Assembly (NCBI RefSeq): GCF_021502675.1 | Contig: NZ_JAKFHA010000021.1 | Location: 62,001-126,000 of the forward strand | Reading direction: 5' to 3' | Source: Yinghuangia soli | GTDB taxonomy: Bacteria > Actinomycetota > Actinomycetes > Streptomycetales > Streptomycetaceae | DNA length: 64,000 nt | Shown here: positions 8,274-17,299 of the stretch, piece after piece | Layout of the letters: each line of letters opens with the position of its first letter | Position numbering within the stretch: position 1 is the stretch's first letter | The notes under the pieces: generated by a model | What the model saw: only the letters and a program-made list of their open reading frames with translations | What the model was told of the DNA's origin: nothing | The model's database searches: none | Program-made: the position numbers and the translations under genes

Positions 8274-9767
8274 CTAGGCGGACACTGCCTGGGGCTCCAG
8301 TGTGAAGTCGAGGAAGTCGATGCTGTCGCTGCCCCGGAACCGGAAATACAGGGCGCTGCACGCGCCACCGCCGGCCAGTGCTGCGCCCGCCTGGCGTGGC
8401 TCCACGGCCGAGGCGGAAGCCGGAGCCGGGGCCAGCTTGATCGTGGCGATGGGCGGCCCGTCAGGGGCCGTGCTGACGATGATCGTTCCTGATCCGGGGC
8501 CGCGGACGGAGACCGAGACCCGTGCGGTCCCGCTGAGATCGAAGTACCGGAATCCGGCAGTCGCACCATCACGCATGTTGGCGATGTACTGGTCGCCGTC
8601 GCCCTCTCGGTCCGCCCCGGTCTGTGTGAGGTACGGCTGGGCACGCCAATGCCGGGATCCGACCGCCCGGAACGGGTAGGGGAATGCTCCGTCCCCGCTT
8701 TGCAGGGTGCAGGCGATCCGTGCCGAGTACGTACCGCTGCCCGCCAGCGGCCCGCCGTTCAGGCCGCAACTGGTCATCTCCGCCTGGCGGAAGCCGCCGT
8801 CGACGGTGCGCTCCAGCGGTTCGGCGCAACCTTGGCGGCTGAGTTGGCTGCGGTTGGTGTGCCGGTGGTAGAAGATGTGCCACCGGTCGCCGAGTTCGAC
8901 GAGCCCGCCGTGGTTGTTCGCCGTGTAGTTGAGTGCATCGGCTTCGCTGCGGCCGTCGATACCGATGTCGCCGTTGCTGACCAGCGTGCCCTCGAACGCG
9001 AAACCGCGATCAGGGAACTCGCTGATTGCGTAGCACAGCTCGTGCCCCAATGCGGACGAGTAGACCAGGTAGTAGCGGCCGTCGATCCTCCGGGGAGAGG
9101 CGGCTTCGAAGAAGGCGTGCTGCTCGAAGCTCGTGCCTGCCGCACGGCGGACCCCAGGTAGCACCGGGAGGGATGCGGAGCGAAGCGTGCACATGTCGGG
9201 CTCCAACTCCATCGCGTACGCACCATCGTGCCGTAGGCCCTTGACGGCGATCCTCGCGCGCAGGAACGGGGTATGGGGCGCGAAGCCGCAGTAGAGATAT
9301 ATGCGGCCGTCGTCGTCCACCAGGACACCGGGGTCGAACGGAAAGACGTCACCGCGGCGCTCGCCCAACGCTGCGCCACCGGGGTGGCGTACATGCGCGT
9401 GGAAGCGATATGGGCCTGCCGGCGAGTCGGCAACCGCAACCGACATTCGGGGAACGAAGCTGAGTGCGTAAAAGAGGTAGTAGCGGCCGTCCGGCCCCTG
9501 GACAACATCGGGTGCCCATAGCTGCTTTCGGCCGTCGCGGTTGAGCGGATCCTCGGTCGCCCGGTACAGAACTCCTTCGTGGCGCCACGCGGACAGGTCG
9601 TCCAGCGGCGCCGACCATCCCACGTAGTCGTTGGGGCAGTATGTGCTCCCGGCGAACTGGTCATGCGAGCCGAACACGTAGAGCCGGTCGCCGAACACCC
9701 GCGGTTCCCCGTCGGGGACATACTCCCAATCGGGGAGGTACGGGTTGAAGGTCTGGGCCTGCTGCAT
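8274..9767 (-). CDS. Glycoside hydrolase family 43 with C-terminal carbohydrate-binding-like domain
   Basis: 497 aa, ATG at 9767 after AGGAA. The N-terminal about 300 residues form a GH43 propeller: DGEPRVFGDRLYVFGSHD holds the first Asp, FDPGVLVDDDGRIYLYCG the second, and EAASPRRIDGRYYLVYS the catalytic Glu. From about residue 370 (YSARIACTLQSGDGAF) a beta-sandwich resembling a CBM6-type module runs to the end. There is no signal peptide. It is on the minus strand, 118 bp downstream of the SGNH esterase gene and likely in its operon. Typical partners are arabinoxylan or arabinan side chains. It differs clearly from the GH43 at 5743, so the locus carries two distinct GH43 types. Confidence 0.85.
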   Translation of the reverse strand: MQQAQTFNPYLPDWEYVPDGEPRVFGDRLYVFGSHDQFAGSTYCPNDYVGWSAPLDDLSAWRHEGVLYRATEDPLNRDGRKQLWAPDVVQGPDGRYYLFYALSFVPRMSVAVADSPAGPYRFHAHVRHPGGAALGERRGDVFPFDPGVLVDDDGRIYLYCGFAPHTPFLRARIAVKGLRHDGAYAMELEPDMCTLRSASLPVLPGVRRAAGTSFEQHAFFEAASPRRIDGRYYLVYSSALGHELCYAISEFPDRGFAFEGTLVSNGDIGIDGRSEADALNYTANNHGGLVELGDRWHIFYHRHTNRSQLSRQGCAEPLERTVDGGFRQAEMTSCGLNGGPLAGSGTYSARIACTLQSGDGAFPYPFRAVGSRHWRAQPYLTQTGADREGDGDQYIANMRDGATAGFRYFDLSGTARVSVSVRGPGSGTIIVSTAPDGPPIATIKLAPAPASASAVEPRQAGAALAGGGACSALYFRFRGSDSIDFLDFTLEPQAVSA

Positions 9768-9885
9768 ACGGCATTCCTGGGGGGTCGGGCTCGGTCGGTG
9801 CAGACCGGGCTTTAGGCGGCGGCTCGGGAGACCGGGACGGCACGGGGCCGACGATCGACCGGCCGCAGATGGACCGGACTGGCGA

Positions 9886-11025
9886 TTACCGAGCAGCTTC
9901 GGCCGGTACGGGGATGCGCATGCGCTCGGCCATGCGCCGGTAGCCCGCCGTATTGGGGTGGAGACCGTCGGGGAGGTCCGCGCTGTCGCCTGGTCCGAAC
10001 AGGGTCAGTCCGTCGACGATCGTCAGGGCGCCATCACCTTCTGTGCGTCGGATATCGACGTGGTGGTGGAGCAGTTCGCGAATGCGGCCCAGTGACAGTG
10101 CGCCCGCAGCAAGTGCGGGTGCGCGTTCGACCGTGCCGACTTGGGAGACCGAAGCGGGAACGGTGGGCCCAGGATGGTGCTCCACGGCATGGCAGAAGAT
10201 CGGCGTGATGATCGTGATCGGCGTGGTCGGGTGCTTGTCGCGGATCGTGTCGATGAAGCCGTGGAACGCAGCGACAAAGGCGCGTTCGCGCATCGTGTCG
10301 CCATTGACGATGTTGATCCCGATGCAGAGGCTGATGGTCGCCGCAGGCAGGTCCCGAATGGTGCGGGCCATGCAGGGGTCGAGGTGGCACTGTCCGCCCA
10401 GTCCGAGATTCAGCAGGGACATCCCGTCCCGGCGGGCGACGATGGCCGGCCAGGTCGCGGTGGGGCGGTCGGCCTCCGAGCACTGGCTGATCGAGCTTCC
10501 GTGATGGACCCACAGCGGGCCGGACGGCGGCGCCGGACGCAGCGATGCGCCGGTCGAAATGCGCACGTCGAGGAGTCTGACGTGCGCGGCAGCGGCGAAC
10601 CAGATCTCCACGCGCCGCTCCGCGGCACCGGCGTCGCCGCCGATGTCGAACCGCAATGTCGCGACTCCTGCGGGTTCGACCGCAACGGCTCCCGTGTCGG
10701 GGTCGACCCGGACGACGGTCTGCACGGACGTCCCGGCCGGCGCGCGCAACACCCCGTCCACCACGAGATCGAAGAGAGTGTCGGCCACGGGAAGGCCCGG
10801 CGGGACGAGGGTGGTCAGGACGACGTCCAGTTCCACCTGAGCGGCCGTCGTGAGCATCTCGATGCGGACCCCGGAAGGTGTGGCACTCACGAAGTCGAAG
10901 GCGGGGTCCGCGAACCGCACGCGTGCGGAGTGCCGGGTGCGGTGGAAGGTGACACCGGTGGCCTCGACGTCGGTCTCCAAGGCGCCGACCACACAGTCGA
11001 GTGCCGGTGCGAGGACGGATTGCAC
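9886..11025 (-). CDS. SGNH/GDSL-type esterase with N-terminal beta domain
   Basis: 379 aa from GTG 11025 (VQSVLAPALD). A longer frame to 11109 would run through two LacI-like operator sites, so the shorter start is preferred. About 180 N-terminal residues are beta-rich. A flavodoxin-like SGNH domain follows, with block I HGSSIS carrying the nucleophile Ser, block II Gly in NLGLGGQ, block III as a glycine-isoleucine-asparagine (CIGINIVNG), and block V DGLHPNTAGY with the catalytic Asp and His. Such enzymes are carbohydrate acetyl esterases or rhamnogalacturonan acetylesterases. Divergent transcription from the GH78 rhamnosidase makes deacetylation of rhamnose-containing pectin or glycosides a sensible inference. 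Confidence 0.8.
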   Translation of the reverse strand: MQSVLAPALDCVVGALETDVEATGVTFHRTRHSARVRFADPAFDFVSATPSGVRIEMLTTAAQVELDVVLTTLVPPGLPVADTLFDLVVDGVLRAPAGTSVQTVVRVDPDTGAVAVEPAGVATLRFDIGGDAGAAERRVEIWFAAAAHVRLLDVRISTGASLRPAPPSGPLWVHHGSSISQCSEADRPTATWPAIVARRDGMSLLNLGLGGQCHLDPCMARTIRDLPAATISLCIGINIVNGDTMRERAFVAAFHGFIDTIRDKHPTTPITIITPIFCHAVEHHPGPTVPASVSQVGTVERAPALAAGALSLGRIRELLHHHVDIRRTEGDGALTIVDGLTLFGPGDSADLPDGLHPNTAGYRRMAERMRIPVPAEAAR

Positions 11026-11067
11026 GGGATGGGGTCCCTTCCGAAGGGCGCGATGGCACAACGAGTG

Positions 11068-11081
11068 GTAGCGCGTGCTAC
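11068..11081. promoter_or_regulatory. LacI-type operator site
   Basis: GTAGCGCGTGCTAC, near-palindromic (one mismatch pair), in the SGNH/GH78 divergent promoter region. It matches the GTWGCGCGYGCWAC core also found at 5644-5657, 11110-11123 and 14039-14052. Confidence 0.65.
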
Positions 11082-11109
11082 TGAGGTTGTCGTACGGTAA
11101 TCGGCGCAA

Positions 11110-11123
11110 GTAGCGCGCGCAAC
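11110..11123. promoter_or_regulatory. LacI-type operator site (second of a pair)
   Basis: GTAGCGCGCGCAAC lies 42 bp (about four helical turns) from the site at 11068. One site for each divergent promoter, or a looping pair, is plausible. Confidence 0.65.
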
Positions 11124-11227
11124 CATCGCGGCAGGATCCATGGGCGGCAGCGCGCGACGATCTCCCGAGGAACAGGACCGAGTACCGACTGCCCGACGGT
11201 CCTGGCCTGGCGAAACGGAAGTGGCCA

Positions 11228-13882
11228 ATGCACGCTCCTGATCACCTTCGCGTCGAGCACCTTGAGGTGCCGCTCGGTCTGCACCTGCGCCGTCCCCGCC
11301 TGTCATGGCGGCTCCCCCGCATGGCGGTGAAGCAGATCGCCTATCAACTTCGCACCGCCACCTGGGACTCCGGCCGCGTGACGTCCGAGCAGTCCGTCCT
11401 GGTCCCGTACACGGGTCCCGAGGCCCGGTCCGCGGAGCGCACCGAGTGGCAGGTCAAGGTCTGGACCGATGCCGGCGAGAGTGCCTGGTCCCAGCTGTCC
11501 TGGTGGGAGACAGGTCTCCTCGATCCGGCGGACTGGACGTCCCGGTGGATCGAACCGCACGAAGGCGAAGAGCCGCCTGCCGCCGGGTCCCGCCCTGCCT
11601 ACCTGCTGCGCCGCGCGTTCACCGTCCCGGCCTCGGTCGTCCGCGCCCGGCTGTATGCGACCGCGCACGGCGTGTACGAGGCGTTCCTCAACGGCCACAG
11701 GGTCGGCGACCTCGAGCTGACGCCTGGCTTCACGGCGTACCGCGACAACCTTCATGTGCAGACATACGACGTGACCGACCTGGTCGCGGCGGGGCCGAAC
11801 GCACTCGGCGCGGTCCTGTCCGACGGCTGGTTCCGCGGCCGCGCCGGCGCCATGCGCCTTGCCGACAATTTCGGGAACCGCACGGCGCTGCTCTGCCAAC
11901 TGCACCTGGAGCACGGCGACGGAACAACCACCGTCATCGGGACGGACGACACCTGGACCTGCGCCACCGGAGAAATCACGGCGGCGGATCTGATGGACGG
12001 CGAGACGCATGATCTCCGGCTGGCCCGACCTGGTTGGCCCGGGCCGGGTTTCGACGACTCGGGGTGGGCCAAGGTACGCGAGGTCGGCGATGGCCTCTAC
12101 GCGGACTTCGCCCGGCTGACCGCCTCGCCGGCACCGGGCATGCGGCGGGTCACGGAACTGACCCCCATCTCCTCCACCCGGTTGGCGTCCGGCGCGCAGG
12201 TGATCGACCTCGGCCAGAACATCAACGGGTGGATCCGCCTGAACGTCCCGGCGGGCGACGAACTGACCCTGCATCACGGCGAGGCGCTCGGCGAAGGCGG
12301 CAGCGTCGACATGGACCACTTCCGCGCCGTCGACTTCATGAGCGATGGCGTGCTACTCCCTGGAGGCCAGGTGGACCGAGTGATCGGCGCGGGTCGTCCG
12401 GACGAGGTGTTCGAGCCCCGGCACACGACCCACGGATTCCGCTACGTCCAAGTCGACGGTGCCAGTCGGGACCTCTCGGCAAACGACGTGACCGGCGTGG
12501 TGGTGCACACCGACCTGCGCCGCACCGGGCGCTTCGAGTGCAGCGACGAGCGCGTCAACCGGCTCCACGACATCGCCGATTGGAGCTTCCGGGGCAACGC
12601 GTGCGACATCCCGACCGACTGTCCCCAGCGGGAGCGCGCGGGGTGGACCGGCGACTGGATGCTGTACGTGCCCACCGCCGCATTCTTGTATGACGTCGCT
12701 GGCTTCTCCGTCAAATGGCTGCGGGACCTGGCGGTCGACCAGTGGGACGACGGATGCCTCACCAACTTCGCACCCGACCCCGGGGGCCGAGCGGTCCAGC
12801 ACCTGCCTTCCGAACTGCTCGACCAGTTCGCGGGCTCGTCCGGCTGGGGCGACGCGTCGGTGATAGTCCCGTGGGAGCTGTACCGGGTGTACGGCGATCT
12901 GGAGATCCTGCGCGAATTCCGCCCCATGATGGTCCGCTGGGTCGACTTCGCCGCCGAGCGCGCCCGCACCCGCCGCCACCCCGACCGGGCAGCAAACCGC
13001 GCCGAACCCGAGCCGCACGAGGAGTTCCTCTGGGATGCCGGCTTCCACTGGGGTGAATGGTGCGAACCCGATGGTGGGCAGGGCGACTTCCGCACGATGG
13101 ACCAAGGAGCCGTCGCGACTGCCTACCTCTACCGCTCAGCGCACTTGCTGTCCCGCATCTCCACGCTGACCGGACACATCGACGACGCCGCGCGCTTCCA
13201 TCGCCTGGCCGAGAACGTGCTGCGCGCGTGGCGCACGGAGTACATCACCGAGGACGGCACGCTCACCCTTGGCACCCAGGCCACACATGTCCGGGCCCTT
13301 GCCTTCGGCCTGGTGCCCGACGAACTCCGCGGCGCGACCGCGGATCGGCTTGTCACGTTGATCCGCGCAGCCGGCACCACGGTGGGCACTGGCTTTCTCG
13401 CCACTCCGCTGCTTCTGCCGGTGCTCGCCGACACCGGCCACCTCGATGTCGCCTACGAGCTCCTCCTGCAGAGCAAGGAGCCCTCCTGGCTGACGATGCT
13501 CGACCGCGGTGCGACGACGGTCTGGGAGGAATGGGGTGGCATCGATGCCGCCGGGAAGGCGCACGCGTCCCTCAACCACTACAGCAAGGGCGCAGTGATC
13601 TCGTTCCTGCACACCCGCGTCGCCGGCATCCGTCCCCCCGAGGATCCCGATCAAGGATCGGCCGGCTATCGGAGGTTCACCATCGCCCCGACGCCCGGCG
13701 GCGGACTCACCAGTGCCCGGGCAGAGTTCGCGTCGCCGTATGGAACCATCGCCTCCGGTTGGCGGGTCGAGGGGAACGCCTTCGCCCTTGAGGTCACAGT
13801 CCCGCCAGGCACCGAAGCCGACGTACGGTTGCCGGACGGCCGCTCCTTCCGCGCGTTGCCCGGGAAGCACCGGTTCTCTTGA
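11228..13882 (+). CDS. Alpha-L-rhamnosidase, glycoside hydrolase family 78
   Basis: 884 aa. The multi-domain order of GH78 is clear: an N-terminal Ig-like domain (about 1-115, ending in WWETGLL), a rhamnosidase N domain (about 120-320, with AHGVYEAFLNGHRVGD and TYDVTDLV), a concanavalin-like domain with DLGQNINGW, then an (alpha/alpha)6 barrel from about 415. The barrel contains DIPTDCPQRERAGWTGDW, whose Glu is the general acid, and DRGATTVWEEWGG with the second active-site Glu. A C-terminal beta-sandwich ends the protein. It removes terminal alpha-L-rhamnose from pectin fragments or plant glycosides. No signal peptide is seen, so the substrates are imported. The divergent promoter region holds two LacI-type sites. 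Confidence 0.95.
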   Translation: MHAPDHLRVEHLEVPLGLHLRRPRLSWRLPRMAVKQIAYQLRTATWDSGRVTSEQSVLVPYTGPEARSAERTEWQVKVWTDAGESAWSQLSWWETGLLDPADWTSRWIEPHEGEEPPAAGSRPAYLLRRAFTVPASVVRARLYATAHGVYEAFLNGHRVGDLELTPGFTAYRDNLHVQTYDVTDLVAAGPNALGAVLSDGWFRGRAGAMRLADNFGNRTALLCQLHLEHGDGTTTVIGTDDTWTCATGEITAADLMDGETHDLRLARPGWPGPGFDDSGWAKVREVGDGLYADFARLTASPAPGMRRVTELTPISSTRLASGAQVIDLGQNINGWIRLNVPAGDELTLHHGEALGEGGSVDMDHFRAVDFMSDGVLLPGGQVDRVIGAGRPDEVFEPRHTTHGFRYVQVDGASRDLSANDVTGVVVHTDLRRTGRFECSDERVNRLHDIADWSFRGNACDIPTDCPQRERAGWTGDWMLYVPTAAFLYDVAGFSVKWLRDLAVDQWDDGCLTNFAPDPGGRAVQHLPSELLDQFAGSSGWGDASVIVPWELYRVYGDLEILREFRPMMVRWVDFAAERARTRRHPDRAANRAEPEPHEEFLWDAGFHWGEWCEPDGGQGDFRTMDQGAVATAYLYRSAHLLSRISTLTGHIDDAARFHRLAENVLRAWRTEYITEDGTLTLGTQATHVRALAFGLVPDELRGATADRLVTLIRAAGTTVGTGFLATPLLLPVLADTGHLDVAYELLLQSKEPSWLTMLDRGATTVWEEWGGIDAAGKAHASLNHYSKGAVISFLHTRVAGIRPPEDPDQGSAGYRRFTIAPTPGGGLTSARAEFASPYGTIASGWRVEGNAFALEVTVPPGTEADVRLPDGRSFRALPGKHRFS

Positions 13883-14038
13883 TGCGCCCTCTGCCGCGCG
13901 TGTCCCGAGGCCCCGACCGTCAACGCGGACGAGCCTGTCAAACCCAGCGAGCGTAACGCCTACACAAAAATCGGCCCACACCGCCGAGTCCGCAGCGCCG
14001 GCCGCTACAGCGGCCCCGAGAAATTCCAGCAGCAAGTG

Positions 14039-14052
14039 GTAGCGCGTGCAAC
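14039..14052. promoter_or_regulatory. LacI-type operator site upstream of the solute-binding lipoprotein
   Basis: GTAGCGCGTGCAAC, the fourth copy of the GTWGCGCGYGCWAC core, lies in the 440-bp gap before the lipoprotein gene, 271 bp from its start. The rest of the gap (13883-14322) holds no gene that I can support. Confidence 0.6.
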
Positions 14053-14322
14053 CTACAGGGGCTACGCTCCACCCACTCCCGCAGTAAATACGTACGACAC
14101 GACTTCTGATGATTTAGACGCCTTCGTTCAGGTACGTCGATTCATCCCGTTGCGCCTCTCGACTTCGGCATCGACAGGCGGGCTGTCGCACTCAGCGTCG
14201 TCATGCCGGACTACCTCGGCGCCCTGGCCGTTCCACCGGGCATCACCGCGCCCGCTCAAGGCGGCCGCCTTCCCTTCCGCAGTCCTCCGTACCGCGCCAC
14301 GACCAGAAACGGACCACGCCTC

Positions 14323-15627
14323 ATGTCCACTCCGCACCGCGCCAGACGTCGGGCCGCAATCGCGATCGCGACGGCCGCCGCCCTCGCCGTCGCCGGCTGC
14401 ACAGCCGAGAAGAAAGACGACGCGACCGGTCCGTCCGGCCCCGCCGCAGCACCGCCGGCGCCCAAGGTCTCCCCTGGCGTCAGCTACGACACCATCAGGA
14501 TCGGCATCACCTACCCGGACCTGGAGAGCATTCGGCAGTTCGTCAACATCGACCGCGGCGACCAAGAAGGGGCATACAACGCACTGATCAAGCAGATCAA
14601 CGACGCCGGCGGGATCAACGGGCGCAAGATCGTCCCGGTGTACGCCAAGATCAACCTGATCTCGCCCGCGGCAGCGCAGGAGACCTGCGTCAAACTCACC
14701 CAGGACGAGAAGGTCTTCGCGGTCCTCGGCAGCTTCAACGGCGACGAGCCGCTGTGCTACGTGCAGACCAACAAGACCGCGATCATCGGGGGCGCGCTCA
14801 CCGCCAAACGGTATGCCCAAGCCCAGGCACCGTGGTTCGCCTTCTACCGGGGCGGCGACGAACTCGCCGAAGGCATGCCCCTTCTCGCCGCGAACAACTC
14901 TCTCGCCGGCAAGAAGGTCGCCGTCATCTCCAACGTCTACGAGCAGGCGGTGATGAAGGACAGCGTCATCCCCGCGCTCCAAAAGCTCGGCGTCACACCG
15001 GTCGAGACGGCCGTCCTGGACGCGCCTCCGCAGGACCCGGCAGCGGTCGGCCAGCAGACCGGCGTGTTCATCCAGAAGTTCCAGGCGTCGGGCGTCGACA
15101 CCATCGTCGTGGTCGGCAACATGGGTGCCTCCTTCCCGCCGGTCCTCGAACAGACCAAGTACCGACCGCGCCTGTTGTTCACCGACATGGGTCAGGCCGC
15201 GGGGTACACCGGCGACAAGGGCAAGCACGACTTCACGACCCTGACCGACGCGATGGCGCTCGGCTTCCGCAGCGACTGGCTGGGCTCCGGCAACCGCGAG
15301 TGCGTCGCCACCGTGGAGGCAGCCTCCCCGGAGCTCAAGGGGAAGCTCGTCGATCCCGCGACGCTGGCCCCGGGTGCGCCTGACCTGGGCGCCGCCGTCT
15401 CTACGGCCTGCCAGAACCTGGGCCTGTTCAAGGCCATCGCCGAGAAGGCCGGGAAGGACCTCAACTACGAGACCTTCCAGAACGCGGGCTTCGCTCTCGG
15501 GTCCTTCCCCATCCCGACGTACGCGGAGCCGGCGACTTACTCGAAGGAGACACCCGCCGGCAATATCCCGGTCCGAACGTCGAAGTACGATCCCGCGACC
15601 CAGAAGTTCGTCATCAGCAGCAGCTGA
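14323..15627 (+). CDS. Solute-binding lipoprotein, branched-chain amino-acid/amide type (Peripla_BP_6)
   Basis: 434 aa from ATG 14323. The N-terminus is a lipoprotein signal: RARRR, a hydrophobic alanine-rich core and the lipobox AVAGC, with lipidated Cys near residue 23. A low-complexity Ala/Pro linker is followed by a type I periplasmic-binding fold (IRIGITYPD; GGINGRKIVPVYAKIN; QDEKVFAVLGSFNG; KVAVISNVYEQAV; DTIVVVGNMGASFPP). This is the LivJ/amide-binding class. No permease or ATPase gene is adjacent, which is unusual, so the partner transporter must be encoded elsewhere. The upstream LacI-like site links it to the glycosidase genes, suggesting a glycoside or degradation product rather than an amino acid as ligand. 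The ligand is inference. Confidence 0.85.
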   Translation: MSTPHRARRRAAIAIATAAALAVAGCTAEKKDDATGPSGPAAAPPAPKVSPGVSYDTIRIGITYPDLESIRQFVNIDRGDQEGAYNALIKQINDAGGINGRKIVPVYAKINLISPAAAQETCVKLTQDEKVFAVLGSFNGDEPLCYVQTNKTAIIGGALTAKRYAQAQAPWFAFYRGGDELAEGMPLLAANNSLAGKKVAVISNVYEQAVMKDSVIPALQKLGVTPVETAVLDAPPQDPAAVGQQTGVFIQKFQASGVDTIVVVGNMGASFPPVLEQTKYRPRLLFTDMGQAAGYTGDKGKHDFTTLTDAMALGFRSDWLGSGNRECVATVEAASPELKGKLVDPATLAPGAPDLGAAVSTACQNLGLFKAIAEKAGKDLNYETFQNAGFALGSFPIPTYAEPATYSKETPAGNIPVRTSKYDPATQKFVISSS

Positions 15628-15703
15628 ACGTCGTCCCCGAAGGCGCCGGAGAAGCATCCGGCCCAGGGCGGGAGCGACCGGCAGCAGCCAGCAGGGCGCC
15701 GGT

Positions 15704-15723
15704 CCCGGGGGCCTGCCCCCGGG
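15704..15723 (+). terminator. GC-rich hairpin after the lipoprotein gene
   Basis: CCCGGGGGC (15704-15712) pairs perfectly with GCCCCCGGG (15715-15723), followed by more GC-rich repeats (GGCCGGGGGCGCCCC). Probable terminator of the lipoprotein gene. Confidence 0.55.
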
Positions 15724-15808
15724 CGGCGGCCGGGGGCGCCCCCCACCCCCCGCCCGCACTGTTGCGTAGCGCATACACAAAAACGGGGCCAAGCTCCTTG
15801 TTCAATCA

Positions 15809-15849
15809 TAGCCATGATGGCTAACATGCAAGAACTGACGCAGCGTCAG
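15809..15849. promoter_or_regulatory. Two adjacent perfect inverted repeats upstream of the PLP-fold enzyme gene
   Basis: TAGCCAT-G-ATGGCTA (15809-15823) and CTGACGC-A-GCGTCAG (15835-15849) each have 7-bp arms and one central base, and their centres are 26 bp apart. They lie about 160 bp upstream of the start at 16008. They look like operators for one or two dimeric regulators. The rest of the 15628-16007 gap shows no gene. Confidence 0.5.
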
Positions 15850-16007
15850 ATCTTGGGTGCGTGTCGTTTCGCCACCACGGGCCGGCCCCGGGTGAGCGCC
15901 CGGCCTGCTGCCGCCCCGAAGCGCGGCCGGCGATCGTCCGGGCAGGGCAGGTTCGAGCTCGGCGCACCCCTGACCGCCTTCATCACTCGATCCGACAGGG
16001 ACGTCCC

Positions 16008-17213
16008 ATGACTGACGACGACAAGCGCGTGCTCTACATCTCCGCCGTCTACGACGAAGCCGAAATCGAGGCGGTCAACCGCGTCCTGCGCAGCGGGAAG
16101 CTGGGCATCGGCGCGAACGTCGCGGAGATGGAGCGGCGGGTGGCGGAGATGACCGGCAAGCGGCACGGCATCATGTGCAACTCCGGTTCTTCGGCTCTGT
16201 ACCTCGCCGTCGAACTGCTCGGCCTCCAGCCCGGCGACGAGGTCATCACCTCGCCGCTGACCTTCTCCACCGACGTCGCACCGATCGTCCGTGCCGGGCT
16301 GGTGCCGGTGTTCGTGGACGTCGAGCCGGACACCTTCAACGTCGACGTCTCCCTGCTGGAAGCCGCGGTCTCCGACAAGACCAAGGCGATCCTGCTTCCC
16401 AACCTTGTCGGCAACGCTCCGGACTGGGACGTCGTACGCGAAGTCGCCGACCGTCACGGCCTCAAGGTCATCGAGGACGGCTGCGACTCGCTCGGCCCCA
16501 AACTGCGCGGTACCCCGACCGCCACCCGCGCCGACATCTCGGTCACCAGCTTCGCGCTGTCGCACATCATCACCGCGGGCGGCACCGGCGGCATGGTCCT
16601 GCTCGACGACGACGAACTGCGCGAGCGCTGCCTGCTGCTGCGCCGCTGGGGGCGCCGCTCCGAGGTCCAGGTCTTCGGCGGCAAGGGCGAGCGCAGCTAC
16701 TGGGAGGACCTGGACGGCGTCGCGTACGACAGCGGGTTCATCTTCGACGAGCTGGGCTGGAACTTCGAGCCCAATGAGATCAGCGCGGCCTTCGGCGTCG
16801 AGCAGCTGAAGAAGGTGCCGGTGAACTTCGCCCGCAGGCGCCGCAACTTCCAGCTCTACACCGAGTTCCTCGGGCAGTACCCGGAGTACTTCATCCTCCC
16901 GCGCGAACTGGAGGGTCTCGAAACCGCCTGGCACACCTACACGTTCCAGATCCGCCCGGACGCCCCGTTCACGCGTGGCGACCTCCAGCAGTACCTGGAG
17001 CCGCGCGGCGTCGACACGCGCACGGTGTGGACCGGCAACGTGACCCGGCACCCGATGCTGAAGAACGCGGCGTACCGCATCGCCGGCGGCGGACTGCCGA
17101 ACGCCGACCAGGTCATGAAGCAGGGCATCCTCGTCTCCGGCAACCATGGCCTCGACGACGACGCCATCGCCCGTGTCACCGGCCACATCTCCGACTTCCT
17201 GAAGACGCTGTGA
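16008..17213 (+). CDS. DegT/DnrJ/EryC1-fold PLP/PMP enzyme with His in place of the catalytic Lys (ColD/RfbH-like dehydratase candidate)
   Basis: 401 aa, ATG at 16008 after ACAGGGA. The type I PLP fold of sugar aminotransferases is clear: CNSGSSALYLAV, the phosphate/ring segment GDEVITSPLTFSTD, and IEDGCDSLGPK with the pyridine-binding D157. At the position where aminotransferases carry the Schiff-base lysine (SF-x3-K), this protein has SFALSH, that is His186. The same Lys-to-His change defines ColD and RfbH (E1), which use PMP or PLP for 3-dehydration of a keto-sugar instead of transamination. It heads a unit with two SDR genes, and a hairpin lies at 17215-17257. A dehydrase role in sugar metabolism is likely. 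The substrate is unknown, since no nucleotide-sugar genes are nearby. Confidence 0.8.
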   Translation: MTDDDKRVLYISAVYDEAEIEAVNRVLRSGKLGIGANVAEMERRVAEMTGKRHGIMCNSGSSALYLAVELLGLQPGDEVITSPLTFSTDVAPIVRAGLVPVFVDVEPDTFNVDVSLLEAAVSDKTKAILLPNLVGNAPDWDVVREVADRHGLKVIEDGCDSLGPKLRGTPTATRADISVTSFALSHIITAGGTGGMVLLDDDELRERCLLLRRWGRRSEVQVFGGKGERSYWEDLDGVAYDSGFIFDELGWNFEPNEISAAFGVEQLKKVPVNFARRRRNFQLYTEFLGQYPEYFILPRELEGLETAWHTYTFQIRPDAPFTRGDLQQYLEPRGVDTRTVWTGNVTRHPMLKNAAYRIAGGGLPNADQVMKQGILVSGNHGLDDDAIARVTGHISDFLKTL

Positions 17214-17214
17214 C

Positions 17215-17257
17215 CTTCGGCGGGGGCGCTGTGACAGGGACCGCGCCCCCGCCGAAG
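17215..17257 (+). terminator. Hairpin between the PLP-fold enzyme and SDR genes
   Basis: A perfect 15-bp stem (17215-17229 with 17243-17257, arm CTTCGGCGGGGGCGC) and 13-nt loop begin just after the stop codon. It may be a partial terminator or an RNA-stability element inside the operon, because the next gene follows at 17300 in the same direction. Confidence 0.6.
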
Positions 17258-17299
17258 ACTCCCGGGGCAACTCGACGACCAGGACAGGAAGAAGCATCC

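Noticed and set aside
15770-15785. GTTGCGTAGCGCATAC as a fifth LacI-type site
   Set aside because: It lacks the symmetric GTWGCGC/GYGCWAC halves of the other four sites.
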